In this document: positions 38,736 to 46,860 of the stretch, one piece after another
How positions within the stretch are numbered: the first letter of the stretch is position 1
Layout: each line of letters opens with the position of its first letter
From: Pseudarthrobacter equi
GTDB taxonomy: Bacteria > Actinomycetota > Actinomycetes > Actinomycetales > Micrococcaceae
NCBI RefSeq assembly: GCF_900105535.1
Contig: NZ_LT629779.1
Coordinates: 1,798,001 to 1,862,000 of the forward strand
DNA: 64,000 nucleotides
Reading direction: 5' to 3'
Notes under the pieces: generated by a model
Databases searched by the model: none
Told to the model about the DNA's origin: nothing
Seen by the model: the letters and a program-made list of their open reading frames with translations, nothing else
Translations under genes and position numbers: made by a program

Positions 38736-38741
38736 TACACT
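38736..38741 (+). promoter_or_regulatory. -10 box of the metY SAM-IV riboswitch
   Basis: TACACT lies 6 nt before the AGGTCATGAG start of the aptamer. The same hexamer at the same distance precedes the metX aptamer, which supports its role. Confidence 0.65.
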
Positions 38742-38746
38742 GGGCG

Positions 38747-38862
38747 CAGGTCATGAGTGCCAGCGCCAAGCCCCGGCTCGCTGGCCGGCAACCCTCCATC
38801 CGCGGTGGGGTGCCCCGGGTGAGGACCTGGTTGTCCGGCAACGGCCGGGCGGCAAGCGCGGC
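38747..38862 (+). promoter_or_regulatory. SAM-IV riboswitch upstream of metY
   Basis: The sequence matches the actinobacterial SAM-IV class by eye: GGTCATGAGTGCCAGCG, AAGCCCCGGCT, GGCCGGCAACCCTCC, GGTGGGGTGCCCCGGGTGA, then the 3' GGCAAGCGCG pseudoknot strand. P1 pairs CAGGTC (38747-38752) with GACCTG (38824-38829). It sits 45 nt before the metY ATG, with an AAAGGAG ribosome site in between. A possible downstream stem GGCCCG (38860-38865) / CGGGCC (38883-38888) could be part of the expression platform. High SAM should switch metY off. Confidence 0.92.
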
Positions 38863-38907
38863 CCGCGGTGCTCACAGCATGCCGGGCCCATGTCAAAGGA
38901 GCCTTGA

Positions 38908-40230
38908 ATGTCCAACGGTTGGTCCTTCGAAACCCGCCAGATCCACGCCGGCCAGGAGCCCGATGGCGCCACCGGCGCCCGGGCCCTGCCCATCTACCAG
39001 ACCACCTCGTTTGTGTTCCCCAGCGCCGAAAGCGCGGCCAACCGGTTCGCCCTGGCGGAACTGGCCCCCATCTACACCCGCATCGGCAACCCCACCCAGG
39101 AGGCCGTGGAGCAGCGCATCGCCAGCCTCGAAGGGGGACTCGGCGCCCTGCTGCTCAGCTCCGGCCAGGCCGCGGAGACCTTCGCCATCCTGAACATCGC
39201 AGAGGCGGGCGACCACATCGTGGCCAGCCCCAGCCTGTACGGCGGAACCTACAACCTGTTCGCCCACACGCTGAAGAAGTTCGGCATCACCGTGACGTTC
39301 GTGGCTGACCCGGACAACCTGGACCAGTGGCGGGACGCCGTGCAGCCCAACACCAAGCTGTTCTTCGGCGAGGTGGTCTCCAACCCGCGCCAGGACGTCC
39401 TGGACATCGAAGGCATCTCCGGGGTGGCGCACCAGGCCGGCGTGCCCCTCATCGTGGACAACACCCTCTCCACGCCGTACCTGATCCGTCCCCTGGAATG
39501 GGGCGCCGACATCGTGGTCCACTCGGCCACCAAGTACCTCGGCGGGCACGGAGCGGCGATCGCCGGCGTCATCGTCGACTCAGGCAAGTTCGATTTCAGC
39601 AAGGACCCGGAACGGTTCCCGGGCTTCAACACCCCGGACCCCACCTACAACGGCCTGGTCTACGGCAGGGACCTCGGGGAAAACGGCCTCCTCGGCGCAA
39701 ACCTGTCCTACATCCTCAAGGCGCGCGTCCAGCTCCTGCGGGACCTCGGCTCGGCCGTCTCGCCGTTCAACGCCTTCCTGATCGCCCAGGGCCTGGAGAC
39801 GCTGAGCCTGCGCGTGGAACGCCACGTGGCCAACGCCACCGAGGTGGCCCGCTGGCTGGAACGCCGGGACGACGTCGAATCCGTCGCCTACGCAGGCCTG
39901 CCGTCCAGCCCCTGGTACGAGCGCGGCCGCAAGTACGGGCCCAAGGGGACGGGCGCCGTCGTCGCCTTCAACCTTGCCGGGGGAGCCGAAGCGGGGCAGC
40001 GGTTCGTCGACGCCCTGGAACTGCACTCGCACGTCGCCAACATCGGCGACGTCCGGTCCCTGGTGATCCACCCTGCCTCCACCACCCACAGCCAGCTGAC
40101 GCCGGAACAGCAGGCGGTAGCGGGCGTGACCCCCGGCCTGGTGCGGCTGTCGGTGGGCATCGAGCACATCGATGACATCCTGGCAGACCTTGAGGCGGGC
40201 TTCCGGGCCGCCAAGGGCGCGGCCGGCTAA
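38908..40230 (+). CDS. metY: O-acetylhomoserine aminocarboxypropyltransferase (sulfhydrylase)
   Basis: MetY makes homocysteine from O-acetylhomoserine and sulfide. This 440-residue PLP enzyme of the Cys/Met metabolism family has cofactor Lys209 in HSATKYLGGHG. Other conserved parts are TRQIHAGQ, PIYQTTSFVF, YTRIGNPTQEAVEQRIASLE, and a C-terminal SLVIHPASTTHSQLTPEQQ that is specific to the acetylhomoserine enzymes. AAAGGAG precedes the ATG. It is controlled by the SAM-IV riboswitch directly upstream. metX follows with a second riboswitch, so substrate supply and use are regulated in parallel. Confidence 0.97.
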   Translation: MSNGWSFETRQIHAGQEPDGATGARALPIYQTTSFVFPSAESAANRFALAELAPIYTRIGNPTQEAVEQRIASLEGGLGALLLSSGQAAETFAILNIAEAGDHIVASPSLYGGTYNLFAHTLKKFGITVTFVADPDNLDQWRDAVQPNTKLFFGEVVSNPRQDVLDIEGISGVAHQAGVPLIVDNTLSTPYLIRPLEWGADIVVHSATKYLGGHGAAIAGVIVDSGKFDFSKDPERFPGFNTPDPTYNGLVYGRDLGENGLLGANLSYILKARVQLLRDLGSAVSPFNAFLIAQGLETLSLRVERHVANATEVARWLERRDDVESVAYAGLPSSPWYERGRKYGPKGTGAVVAFNLAGGAEAGQRFVDALELHSHVANIGDVRSLVIHPASTTHSQLTPEQQAVAGVTPGLVRLSVGIEHIDDILADLEAGFRAAKGAAG

Positions 40231-40249
40231 GCCAAAGACGTACGACGGC

Positions 40250-40280
40250 GGGAGGCCGGCCAGGCGGCCGGCCTCCCTTT
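40250..40280 (+). terminator. Terminator after metY
   Basis: A 12-bp perfect stem (GGGAGGCCGGCC / GGCCGGCCTCCC) with a 4-nt loop is followed by TTT. It isolates metY from the metX promoter. Confidence 0.75.
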
Positions 40281-40340
40281 CCGCCGGTCAGCCGTCCGGG
40301 AAAGGCAGCGCGGACCGCCAAGTCACAACCAGTCACATGC

Positions 40341-40371
40341 TTGGCCATCAGCGGGGGGTGTTTCGTACACT
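40341..40371 (+). promoter_or_regulatory. Promoter of the metX riboswitch
   Basis: TTGGCC (40341-40346) and TACACT (40366-40371) are 19 nt apart. The -10 ends 6 nt before the AGGTCATGAG start of the aptamer. Confidence 0.6.
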
Positions 40372-40375
40372 CGAA

Positions 40376-40490
40376 CCAGGTCATGAGTGCCAGTGACAGC
40401 CCCGGCTTGCTGGCCGGCAACCCTCCTTCCGCGGCGGGGTGCCCCGGGTGAAGACCTGGCCTGCCGGTAAACGACGGCGGGCAAGCGCGT
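40376..40490 (+). promoter_or_regulatory. SAM-IV riboswitch upstream of metX
   Basis: This is a second SAM-IV aptamer with the same conserved blocks as the metY copy. P1 is a 7-bp CCAGGTC (40376-40382) / GACCTGG (40453-40459). The core is TCATGAGTGCCAG, GCCCCGGCT, GGCCGGCAACCCTCC and GGGGTGCCCCGGGTGA, with a 3' GGGCAAGCGCG strand. It ends only about 16 nt before the metX ATG, so the ribosome site AGAAGAGG lies immediately next to the pseudoknot strand, which suggests translational control. Confidence 0.92.
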
Positions 40491-40505
40491 AGAAGAGGTC
40501 TTGCC

Positions 40506-41621
40506 ATGACGGTTACCGTCGCCCGTACAACCGCACCCGAACACGGAATTGTCCGCTATGCCTCCATCGGTGGCCTGCAGCTCGAGGGCGGTGGATTCCT
40601 GCCGGACGTCACCCTGGCGTACGAAACGTGGGGGACCCTGAACGCCGATGGCAGCAACGCCATCCTGGTGGAGCACGCCCTGACCGGCAGCACGCATGTG
40701 ACCCGCGGGGACACCGACGAGGAAGGCTGGTGGGAACACCTGGCCGGGCCCGGCGCCCCCGTGGACACTGACCGCTTCTTCGTGGTCTCCATCAACATTG
40801 TGGGCGGCTGCTACGGCTCCACCGGGCCGTCCTCGCCCGGCCCCGACGGCAAGCCCTGGGGTTCCAGGTTCCCCCTGGTGACGCTCCGGGACAGCACGGA
40901 AGCTGAAGCCCGCCTGGCGGACCAGCTGGGCATCAGGAGCTGGTACGCGGTGCTGGGCGGCTCCATGGGCGGCGCCCGGGCCCTGGAATGGGCCGTCACG
41001 TTCCCCGAACGGGTGCAGCGCTGTGCCGTCATCTCGGTGGGAGCCGCCAGCACGGCCGAACAGATAGCGTTCGCCCAGGCGCAGACCCTGGCCATCCGCC
41101 AGGACCCGAACTTCAACGACGGCGACTACTACGGCGGTCCCTGCCCCGAGGACGGCCTGGCGCTCGCCCGCCGCATTGCCCACATCACCTACCGGTCGGC
41201 CGCCGAGCTGGAGTACCGCTTCGGCCGTGAAGCCCAGGCTTCGGAGTCGCCGCTGCAGGGCGGGGTCCTTGCCGGCAGGGGCCGGTACCAGGTGGAGAGC
41301 TACCTGGACCACCAGGGCAGCAAGCTGGTCCGGCGCTTCGATGCGAACAGCTATATCGCCCTCACCGAGGCGCTCATGAGCCACGACGTTTGCCGTGGCC
41401 GGGGAAGCCTGGCCGATACCCTCGCCCGGACCAGTGCCCGGTTCTTCGTGGCGGCCGTGGAATCGGACCGGCTCTACTTCCCGTCCCAGTCACACGAGCT
41501 GGCCCAGGCACTGCCTGGCGACGTCGAGGTCCACCTCATCCAGGCGCCCATCGGCCACGATGGCTTCCTGACCGAAATCGGCCAGCTGGGCGCCCAGCTC
41601 CGGGCGGAGTTCCTGGCCTAG
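40506..41621 (+). CDS. metX: Homoserine O-acetyltransferase
   Basis: MetX acetylates L-homoserine with acetyl-CoA, committing it to methionine. This 371-residue alpha/beta-hydrolase-fold enzyme has its nucleophile Ser153 in GGSMGGARALEW. The family-specific segments are TLAYETWGTLN, ILVEHALTGSTH, VDTDRFFVVSINIVGGCYGS and the C-terminal SDRLYFPSQ and IGHDGFLTE, where Asp and His complete the triad. Length is normal. It is preceded by its own SAM-IV riboswitch and promoter, and a two-tier hairpin follows 21 nt after the stop. It supplies O-acetylhomoserine to metY. Confidence 0.97.
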   Translation: MTVTVARTTAPEHGIVRYASIGGLQLEGGGFLPDVTLAYETWGTLNADGSNAILVEHALTGSTHVTRGDTDEEGWWEHLAGPGAPVDTDRFFVVSINIVGGCYGSTGPSSPGPDGKPWGSRFPLVTLRDSTEAEARLADQLGIRSWYAVLGGSMGGARALEWAVTFPERVQRCAVISVGAASTAEQIAFAQAQTLAIRQDPNFNDGDYYGGPCPEDGLALARRIAHITYRSAAELEYRFGREAQASESPLQGGVLAGRGRYQVESYLDHQGSKLVRRFDANSYIALTEALMSHDVCRGRGSLADTLARTSARFFVAAVESDRLYFPSQSHELAQALPGDVEVHLIQAPIGHDGFLTEIGQLGAQLRAEFLA

Positions 41622-41642
41622 CAGCGCGGCCCGCACATGAAA

Positions 41643-41700
41643 CAGAGGCTTGTCCGCGGATCCGAACCCTTAAGGGGCAGGTGGCGCGAACAAGCCTCTG
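41643..41700. terminator. Two-tier hairpin between convergent metX and SHOCT genes
   Basis: The outer arms are 11 bp (CAGAGGCTTGT / ACAAGCCTCTG), enclosing the inner palindrome CCCTTAAGGG (41667-41676). The position between convergent genes suits a bidirectional terminator. Confidence 0.65.
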
Positions 41701-41761
41701 ATTGATGATCCCGGGGACGTGATGGCGCCCGGAGGCCCTTAGAGGCTTTCTGCGGCGCAGG

Positions 41762-42349
41762 CTAGCCGTTCATGATTTCGCTGCGGCGGGCCATGTAGTC
41801 CTCCATGGACATTTCGCCGTTGCTGTACTTCTGGTCCAGTTCCGCGAGTTTCCGGGCCCGGAATCCCTGCGGGGCCGACGGCGGCGGGGGAGTGGCAGGT
41901 GCTGCCGGCTGTTCCGGCGCGGGGTACCCGGGCTGCTGCTGGCCGGGCTGGGGCTGGTTGTAGGGAGGCTGGCTGAACTGCTGCTCCCCGTACGGCGGCT
42001 GACCGAAGGGCTGCCCGCCCTGGCCGGGGACCGGCGGCTGGCCGTACTGGTAGGGCCCGGGCTGGGGGACGTTCGGTGCCTGCTGGCCGATCTGCCGGAA
42101 CCCGCCCGAGTAGTAGTCCTGCTGGGTGTAGCCATCGCGCGGCTGTCTGCTCTGCGGCCCGGCCGATCCGGGGAACTGGCCGCCCGGGTTCTGGCTGCCG
42201 GGATATTGGCCGGCACCGGGGAACTGCTCGGGGTACCGGCCGGGAAAGCTCTGGTCGTGGTTCCGCTTGGCCACCGATTTCCGGTACATGCGCATGGCCA
42301 TCGGGATCACGAACGACAGGATGATGATCCAGAAAAACAGGTTACTCAC
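41762..42349 (-). CDS. SHOCT-domain membrane protein with Pro/Gln/Gly-rich linker
   Basis: This 195-residue protein begins with one membrane helix (NLFFWIIILSFVIPMAMRMY) and a short basic stretch. A disordered linker of about 110 residues follows, rich in Pro, Gln, Gly and Tyr (for example QPPYNQPQPGQQQPG). The C-terminal 35-residue SHOCT-like helix pair (ARKLAELDQKYSNGEMSMEDYMARR) often mediates oligomerisation. The start is GTG 42349 with GAGAGG upstream. It probably tethers a SHOCT module to the membrane; its partner is unknown. It lies downstream of the SGNH gene on the same strand. Confidence 0.82.
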   Translation of the reverse strand: MSNLFFWIIILSFVIPMAMRMYRKSVAKRNHDQSFPGRYPEQFPGAGQYPGSQNPGGQFPGSAGPQSRQPRDGYTQQDYYSGGFRQIGQQAPNVPQPGPYQYGQPPVPGQGGQPFGQPPYGEQQFSQPPYNQPQPGQQQPGYPAPEQPAAPATPPPPSAPQGFRARKLAELDQKYSNGEMSMEDYMARRSEIMNG

Positions 42350-42430
42350 GGTGCTGCGCCTCTCGAGTGGGTCTTTCCAGCTTAACGGTCACGGACCGCA
42401 TGCCGTTCCGGCGGTCACCGGCAAGCTGCC

Positions 42431-42454
42431 CCAGACCAGACCAGACCAGACCAG
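42431..42454. repeat. Pentanucleotide tandem repeat (CCAGA), about 4.8 copies
   Basis: Four exact CCAGA units are followed by CCAG. On the minus strand the tract begins 1 nt after the SGNH hydrolase stop and lies upstream of the SHOCT gene. Copy-number change here would alter only the spacer between the two genes. Confidence 0.9.
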
Positions 42455-42455
42455 C

Positions 42456-43325
42456 TCAGCGCCGCACTGCGTCGGCCGTCCCCAGCGGACCTTCCCCCGA
42501 ACCCAGGGGAACGCCCGGCCCAAAGGCGGGACCCGGCGTCGGACGCTTGGCTGTGATGCCGTCGCCCGAGGACTGGTGGCGCAGGCGCCGCAGCACCCAC
42601 GGCACAAAGTATTCGCGCGCCCAGACGAGGTCGCCCGTGCGGGCCTCCCGCCAGGTGCTCGGCGGCAGCGGCTTGGGGTGGCGGGGTTCGAGCGTGTGCT
42701 TCACGTTCAGGGACTCGAGCACCATGGCTGCGATGGTGTGGTGCCCCAGCGGAGAAAAGTGCAGGCGGTCCTGGTCCCACATCCGGGGGTCGCTGAGCTG
42801 CCGCAGGGACCACATGTCCGCAATCACGGCGTCGTGCCGCGCTGCGACGGTCCGCAGGTTTTCGTTGTAGATGGCCACCTTGCTGCGGATCCTTCCCAGC
42901 ACCGACGAGCCGGTATCGGGACCGTTGAACAGCACCACGGTGGCGCCGCCCATGGACAGGATCTGCACCACGGAATCCAGCTTTTCGGCCAGGGCGTCGG
43001 GGTCTCCGCCTGGGCGGATCAGGTCGTTGCCGCCTGCGGAGAGCGTCACCAGGTCGGGCTTGAGCTCCAGTGCCGGAGCGAGCTGCTGGTCGACGATCTG
43101 CTGGAGCAGCCGGCCGCGGACGGCCAGGTTGGCGTAGGCGAAGTCGGGCAGCGTCCGGCCCAGTTCTTCTGCCACGCGGTCGGCCCAGCCGCGGTAGCCG
43201 CCGGGGCTTGAGGGCTCGGGGTCGCCGATGCCCTCGGTAAAGGAGTCGCCCATGGCCACGTACCGGGTCCAGGGGTGGGAACCGGTGTCCGTGATGGGGC
43301 TTTGGAGGGGGCTTGCGTCAGTCAC
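42456..43325 (-). CDS. SGNH/GDSL hydrolase
   Basis: This 289-residue esterase/lipase-type hydrolase shows block I YVAMGDSFTEGIGD with the nucleophile Ser, block II Gly in ANLAVRGRLLQQ, block III in LSAGGNDLIRPGGD with the oxyanion Asn, and block V WDQDRLHFSPLGHH with the catalytic Asp and His. No signal peptide is visible, so it is likely cytosolic, acting on acyl esters or small acylated substrates. I chose GTG 43325 because CAGGAT lies 7 nt upstream; the frame continues further but only antisense to the neighbouring esterase. It is divergent from that esterase with 78 nt between. Confidence 0.9.
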   Translation of the reverse strand: MTDASPLQSPITDTGSHPWTRYVAMGDSFTEGIGDPEPSSPGGYRGWADRVAEELGRTLPDFAYANLAVRGRLLQQIVDQQLAPALELKPDLVTLSAGGNDLIRPGGDPDALAEKLDSVVQILSMGGATVVLFNGPDTGSSVLGRIRSKVAIYNENLRTVAARHDAVIADMWSLRQLSDPRMWDQDRLHFSPLGHHTIAAMVLESLNVKHTLEPRHPKPLPPSTWREARTGDLVWAREYFVPWVLRRLRHQSSGDGITAKRPTPGPAFGPGVPLGSGEGPLGTADAVRR

Positions 43326-43338
43326 GGGTCCTATCCTG
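43326..43338 (-). promoter_or_regulatory. Leaderless-type -10 of the SGNH gene
   Basis: On the minus strand CAGGAT is followed by 7 nt and the GTG. No Shine-Dalgarno is evident. Confidence 0.4.
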
Positions 43339-43390
43339 CCTTCCGCCTCGCTGCCTACGCGAACGTAGGTTGTTACTTTCGGGTAACTGT

Positions 43391-43403
43391 AAGAATGGAA
43401 ACC
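43391..43403 (+). promoter_or_regulatory. Leaderless-type -10 of the esterase gene
   Basis: AAGAAT is followed by 7 nt and ATG 43404. An alternative ATG at 43395 overlaps the hexamer. Confidence 0.35.
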
Positions 43404-44054
43404 ATGACTGAAGCCGAAGTATTTCCTGCCCCCGTCGTCCTGTGGTCGCACCCTGAAGGCGAGCGGGACGGTAAACCCCTGCTGGTGCTCCTGCACGGAT
43501 ACGGCGCCAACGAGCAGGACCTGCTGAGCCTCGCGGACCTCCTGCCCGGCGGCTTCGCCGTCGCCTCCGTCCGTGCACCGATCGCGATGGGCCAGGGCTT
43601 CACCTGGTTCCCGCTGACGGCCTCGATCGACTATTCGCTGGACCGGGTCAAGAAGGCCTCCGCGTACGTCCTGGACTGGATCGACACCATCAGGGAAGGG
43701 CACCCCTCGGTGTCCCTGCTCGGCTTCTCCATGGGCATGGCCATGGCCACCACCCTCCTGCGGCAGCGTCCCGCGGACTTCGCAGCCGTCGTCGGACTTT
43801 CAGGGTTCGTGGTGGACGCCGGCGACGACCCCACGTTCAAGGACGCCGAGCTGGACGGCACCGTGCCCATGTTCTGGGGCCGGGACCAGCAAGACCCGGT
43901 GATCACGGAGGACAAGATCGACTACACCATGGGCTGGGTGCGCAAGCACGTCAAGCTCACCAAGGTGCTCTACACAGGGATGTGGCACGGCATCAACCAG
44001 CAGGAGATTGGCCACGTGGGCGAATTCCTCACCCACGAGGTCCTGAAGAAATAG
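43404..44054 (+). CDS. Phospholipase/carboxylesterase family alpha/beta hydrolase
   Basis: This 216-residue cytosolic serine hydrolase of the carboxylesterase/phospholipase (Abhydrolase_2) family has an oxyanion region in LLVLLHGYGANEQDLL and the nucleophile elbow GFSMGMAMA. The His is in TGMWHGINQQE, although the canonical context is GxxH. The Asp is probably in MFWGRDQQDPVI. Length fits small esterases of this family. Natural substrates are unknown; short-chain esters or lysophospholipids are possible. The S4-domain gene converges on it after 24 nt. Confidence 0.9.
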   Translation: MTEAEVFPAPVVLWSHPEGERDGKPLLVLLHGYGANEQDLLSLADLLPGGFAVASVRAPIAMGQGFTWFPLTASIDYSLDRVKKASAYVLDWIDTIREGHPSVSLLGFSMGMAMATTLLRQRPADFAAVVGLSGFVVDAGDDPTFKDAELDGTVPMFWGRDQQDPVITEDKIDYTMGWVRKHVKLTKVLYTGMWHGINQQEIGHVGEFLTHEVLKK

Positions 44055-44078
44055 GACGGACGACGACGGGCGGCGGCC

Positions 44079-44309
44079 TTAGGCCTCGGGCGCGACCACC
44101 CGCACGGTCTGGCCGTTCACGGTGACTGTGTCGCCGTTGTGCAGCTGGCGGCCGCGGCGGTCGTCGATCTCGCCGTTGACCTTCACCAGCCCGTTCTTGA
44201 TCAGCTCCGCCGCTTCCACGCCGTCCTCCACGAGGTTGGCAAGCTTCAGCAGCTGGCCCAGCCGGATCATGGTGTCGCGGATGGGGACGTCGTCAACGGG
44301 GATGCTCAT
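44079..44309 (-). CDS. S4-domain RNA-binding protein
   Basis: This 76-residue protein is almost entirely an S4 fold: MIRLGQLLKLANLVEDGVEA, then AAELIKNGLVKVNGEIDDRR and GRQLHNGDTVTV. It resembles the small YbcJ/YaaA-type S4 proteins, which bind structured RNA such as rRNA or tRNA. The ATG at 44309 is 6 nt after CATTAT on the minus strand with no ribosome site. It is divergent from the YdcZ-type transporter across only 32 nt. The exact RNA target is unknown. Confidence 0.92.
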   Translation of the reverse strand: MSIPVDDVPIRDTMIRLGQLLKLANLVEDGVEAAELIKNGLVKVNGEIDDRRGRQLHNGDTVTVNGQTVRVVAPEA

Positions 44310-44321
44310 AGAGCAATAATG
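44310..44321 (-). promoter_or_regulatory. Leaderless -10 of the S4 gene
   Basis: CATTAT then 6 nt then ATG on the minus strand, back to back with the -10 of the divergent transporter gene. Confidence 0.5.
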
Positions 44322-44328
44322 CCTGACG

Positions 44329-44341
44329 TAAGGTGGATCCA
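44329..44341 (+). promoter_or_regulatory. Leaderless-type -10 of the YdcZ-like gene
   Basis: TAAGGT is followed by 7 nt and ATG 44342. Its -35 would fall inside the divergent S4 coding sequence. Confidence 0.45.
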
Positions 44342-45343
44342 ATGACCTCCCCCTCCCGCCTGCCCGTACTCGCAGGCCTGCCGCTGGCGGTGGGCGCAGG
44401 CCTTGCCATTCCCGTCCAGGGCCGGATCAACGGCGCCCTGGGTGCCCGGCTGGACGACGGCATCAGCGCCGCGGTGGTGAGCTTCAGCACAGGACTGCTG
44501 GTCATGATCCTCATCTCGCTGCTGCTGCCGCGTGGCCGGGCCGGCCTTGCCCGGATCATTCCCGCCGTCCGCAGCCGGGCGTTCCCGCCCGCCTACGTCC
44601 TGGCCGGCGGCATCGGCGCGCTGTTCGTGTTTGCCCAGACCTTCACTGTCGGCATCCTGGGCGTAGCGCTCTTTACGGTGGCCACCGTCACTGGCCAGAC
44701 GGTCAGCGGCCTGCTGGTGGACCGGCTGGGCCTGGGCCCCGCCGGCAAGAAATCCGTCACCGGCATCCGCATCGTCGGCTGCATCCTCACCATCGCCGCT
44801 GTCGCCTGGGCCGTGTCCCCGCGCTTCGCCACATCCGGCTCGGGCGCGGAGTCCGGCGGCGGGGCTGCCGCGCTGCTGCTGCCCCTCCTGCTGCCCGTGG
44901 CGGCGGGCTTCCTGATGAGTTTCCAGCAGGCGATGAACGGCACCGCAACCGTGCACTACGGCACCCCGATTGCCGCCACGCTGGTCAACTTCATCGCCGG
45001 CTGCCTGGTCCTGTGGACGGTGCTGGCCATCAAGGTGGTGGTGGCAGGCCCCGGAAACCCGCTGCCGGCGGAGTGGTGGTACTACCTGGGCGGCCCCATG
45101 GGCTGTGTGTTCATTGGCCTGGGCGCCCTCCTGGTCCGGACCCTCGGCGTCCTGGTCACCGGCCTGGGCATGATCGCCGGGCAGCTGATGGGTTCGCTCG
45201 CCCTGGATGTCTTCGTGCCTGCCCCGGGCAGTGTGGTGGCCCTTCCCACCGTCCTGGGCACCATCCTGACCCTGGCGGCCATCATCCTGGCAACACTGCC
45301 GTGGCCGCGGGGCGCGCTCCGTGGACGTCGGCCGGTAGGCTAG
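44342..45343 (+). CDS. DMT family transporter (YdcZ/DUF606 type)
   Basis: This 333-residue membrane protein has about ten helices in two homologous halves. The first opens with LAGLPLAVGAGLAIPVQGRINGALGARL and the second with LPVAAGFLMSFQQAMNGTAT, both carrying the YdcZ pattern of a Gln followed by an Asn a few residues later. Such proteins are probable small-molecule exporters, though no substrate is established. The start was set at ATG 44342, matching the TAAGGT box; the frame opens only three codons earlier. A 129-nt leader region separates it from glyS. Confidence 0.85.
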   Translation: MTSPSRLPVLAGLPLAVGAGLAIPVQGRINGALGARLDDGISAAVVSFSTGLLVMILISLLLPRGRAGLARIIPAVRSRAFPPAYVLAGGIGALFVFAQTFTVGILGVALFTVATVTGQTVSGLLVDRLGLGPAGKKSVTGIRIVGCILTIAAVAWAVSPRFATSGSGAESGGGAAALLLPLLLPVAAGFLMSFQQAMNGTATVHYGTPIAATLVNFIAGCLVLWTVLAIKVVVAGPGNPLPAEWWYYLGGPMGCVFIGLGALLVRTLGVLVTGLGMIAGQLMGSLALDVFVPAPGSVVALPTVLGTILTLAAIILATLPWPRGALRGRRPVG

Positions 45344-45383
45344 GAAAAGCAGCTTTCACGCATCCCTTCATCCGCCCGCCAGG

Positions 45384-45410
45384 GCACCGGACGTGCCCCA
45401 CATCCGGTGC
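45384..45410 (+). other. Hairpin in the glyS leader region
   Basis: GCACCGGA / TCCGGTGC forms an 8-bp stem with an 11-nt loop, 40 nt after the transporter stop and 62 nt before glyS. It may end the transporter transcript. I see no T-box-like structure and no T-run. Confidence 0.3.
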
Positions 45411-45472
45411 TGTGCGTGGCCTGAAAACCGCGGACCGCACCCAGCGGCCCTGTAGAAATTGGAGTTACCCCC

Positions 45473-46858
45473 ATGGCAGCAAAATCCGTCCTCGACCAGG
45501 TCATTTCCCTCTCCAAGCGGAGGGGCTTCGTGTTCCAGGCCGGTGAGATCTACGGAGGTTCGCGTTCAGCCTGGGACTACGGGCCCCTCGGCGCCGAACT
45601 GAAGGAAAACATCAAGCGCCAGTGGTGGCAGTCCATGGTCCGCGGCCGCGAAGATGTGGTGGGCCTGGACTCCTCGGTCATCCTCCCCAAGCAGGTCTGG
45701 GAAGCGTCAGGCCACGTTGATGTCTTCTCCGACCCCCTGGTGGAGTGCCTGTCCTGCCACAAGCGGTACCGCGCGGACCACCTCGAAGAAGAGTACGAGG
45801 AAAAGAAGGGCCGCCCGGCGGAAAACGGCCTGAAGGACATCGCCTGCGCCAACTGCGGCACCCGCGGCGAATGGACCGAACCGCAGGAATTCTCCGGCCT
45901 CCTCAAGACCTACCTGGGCCCGGTGGCCAGTGAGGAAGGGCTGCACTACCTGCGCCCGGAAACCGCGCAGGGCATCTTCGTCAACTTCAACAACGTCCTC
46001 ACCACCTCGCGGAAGAAGCCGCCGTTCGGCATCGGCCAGATCGGCAAGTCCTTCCGCAACGAGATCACGCCGGGCAACTTCATCTTCCGCACCCGCGAGT
46101 TCGAACAGATGGAAATGGAGTTCTTCGTCGAGCCCGGAACTGACGAAGAGTGGCACCAGTACTGGATGAAGGAGCGCATGGCCTGGTACACCGGCCTGGG
46201 CATCCGTGAAGAAAACCTGCGGTTCTTCGAGCACCCGCTGGAAAAGCTCAGCCACTACTCCAAGGGCACCACGGACATCGAATACCGCTTCGGGTTCCAG
46301 GGCTCCGAATGGGGCGAGCTGGAAGGCGTGGCGAACCGCACGGACTTCGACCTCTCCACCCACGCCAAGGCCTCCGGAACGGACCTGAGCTACTTCAACC
46401 AGGCCACAAACGAGCGCTACACCCCGTACGTCATCGAACCCGCCGCCGGCCTGACCCGCTCCTTCATGGCATTCCTGATTGACGCATACACCGAGGACGA
46501 GGCACCCAACGCCAAAGGCGGCGTCGACGTCCGCACCGTGCTCAAGCTGGACCCGCGCCTGGCCCCGGTTAAGGCTGCGGTGCTGCCGCTGAGCCGCAAC
46601 GAGGCCCTGTCCCCGAAGGCCAAGGATCTCGGCGCCCAGCTCCGCAAGAACTGGAACATCGACTTTGACGACGCCGGTGCCATCGGCCGCCGCTACCGCC
46701 GCCAGGATGAGATCGGCACCCCGTTCTGCATCACCGTGGACTTCGACACCCTCGAGGACCAGGCCGTGACCATCCGCGAACGCGACACCATGAGCCAGGA
46801 ACGCGTCTCCCTGGACAAGGTGGAGGGCTACCTGGCCGCACGCCTGATCGGCGCCTAG
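45473..46858 (+). CDS. glyS: Glycyl-tRNA synthetase (single-chain, homodimeric type)
   Basis: This 461-residue class II synthetase charges tRNA-Gly. The single-chain alpha2 type is identified by [20 protein letters not shown], motif 2 [20 protein letters not shown] with MEMEFF, and motif 3 [17 protein letters not shown] zinc-binding insertion is visible ([21 protein letters not shown]). The C-terminal anticodon-binding domain contains [27 protein letters not shown] site precedes the ATG. A GNAT gene starts 2 nt after the stop, implying co-transcription. Confidence 0.98.
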   Translation: MAAKSVLDQVISLSKRRGFVFQAGEIYGGSRSAWDYGPLGAELKENIKRQWWQSMVRGREDVVGLDSSVILPKQVWEASGHVDVFSDPLVECLSCHKRYRADHLEEEYEEKKGRPAENGLKDIACANCGTRGEWTEPQEFSGLLKTYLGPVASEEGLHYLRPETAQGIFVNFNNVLTTSRKKPPFGIGQIGKSFRNEITPGNFIFRTREFEQMEMEFFVEPGTDEEWHQYWMKERMAWYTGLGIREENLRFFEHPLEKLSHYSKGTTDIEYRFGFQGSEWGELEGVANRTDFDLSTHAKASGTDLSYFNQATNERYTPYVIEPAAGLTRSFMAFLIDAYTEDEAPNAKGGVDVRTVLKLDPRLAPVKAAVLPLSRNEALSPKAKDLGAQLRKNWNIDFDDAGAIGRRYRRQDEIGTPFCITVDFDTLEDQAVTIRERDTMSQERVSLDKVEGYLAARLIGA

Positions 46859-46860
46859 CC

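Noticed and set aside
40453..40500. Possible switch in which the metX riboswitch P1 3' strand (GACCT) pairs with AGGTC near the ribosome site
   Set aside because: This would repress without SAM, the opposite of known SAM riboswitch logic, and the pairing is only 5 bp.
43326..43703. N-terminal extension of the SGNH hydrolase
   Set aside because: It runs antisense to the divergent esterase and lacks a signal peptide or known domain.
45344..45472. Possible T-box in the glyS leader
   Set aside because: I found only one 8-bp hairpin and no T-box core or antiterminator pair in 129 nt.
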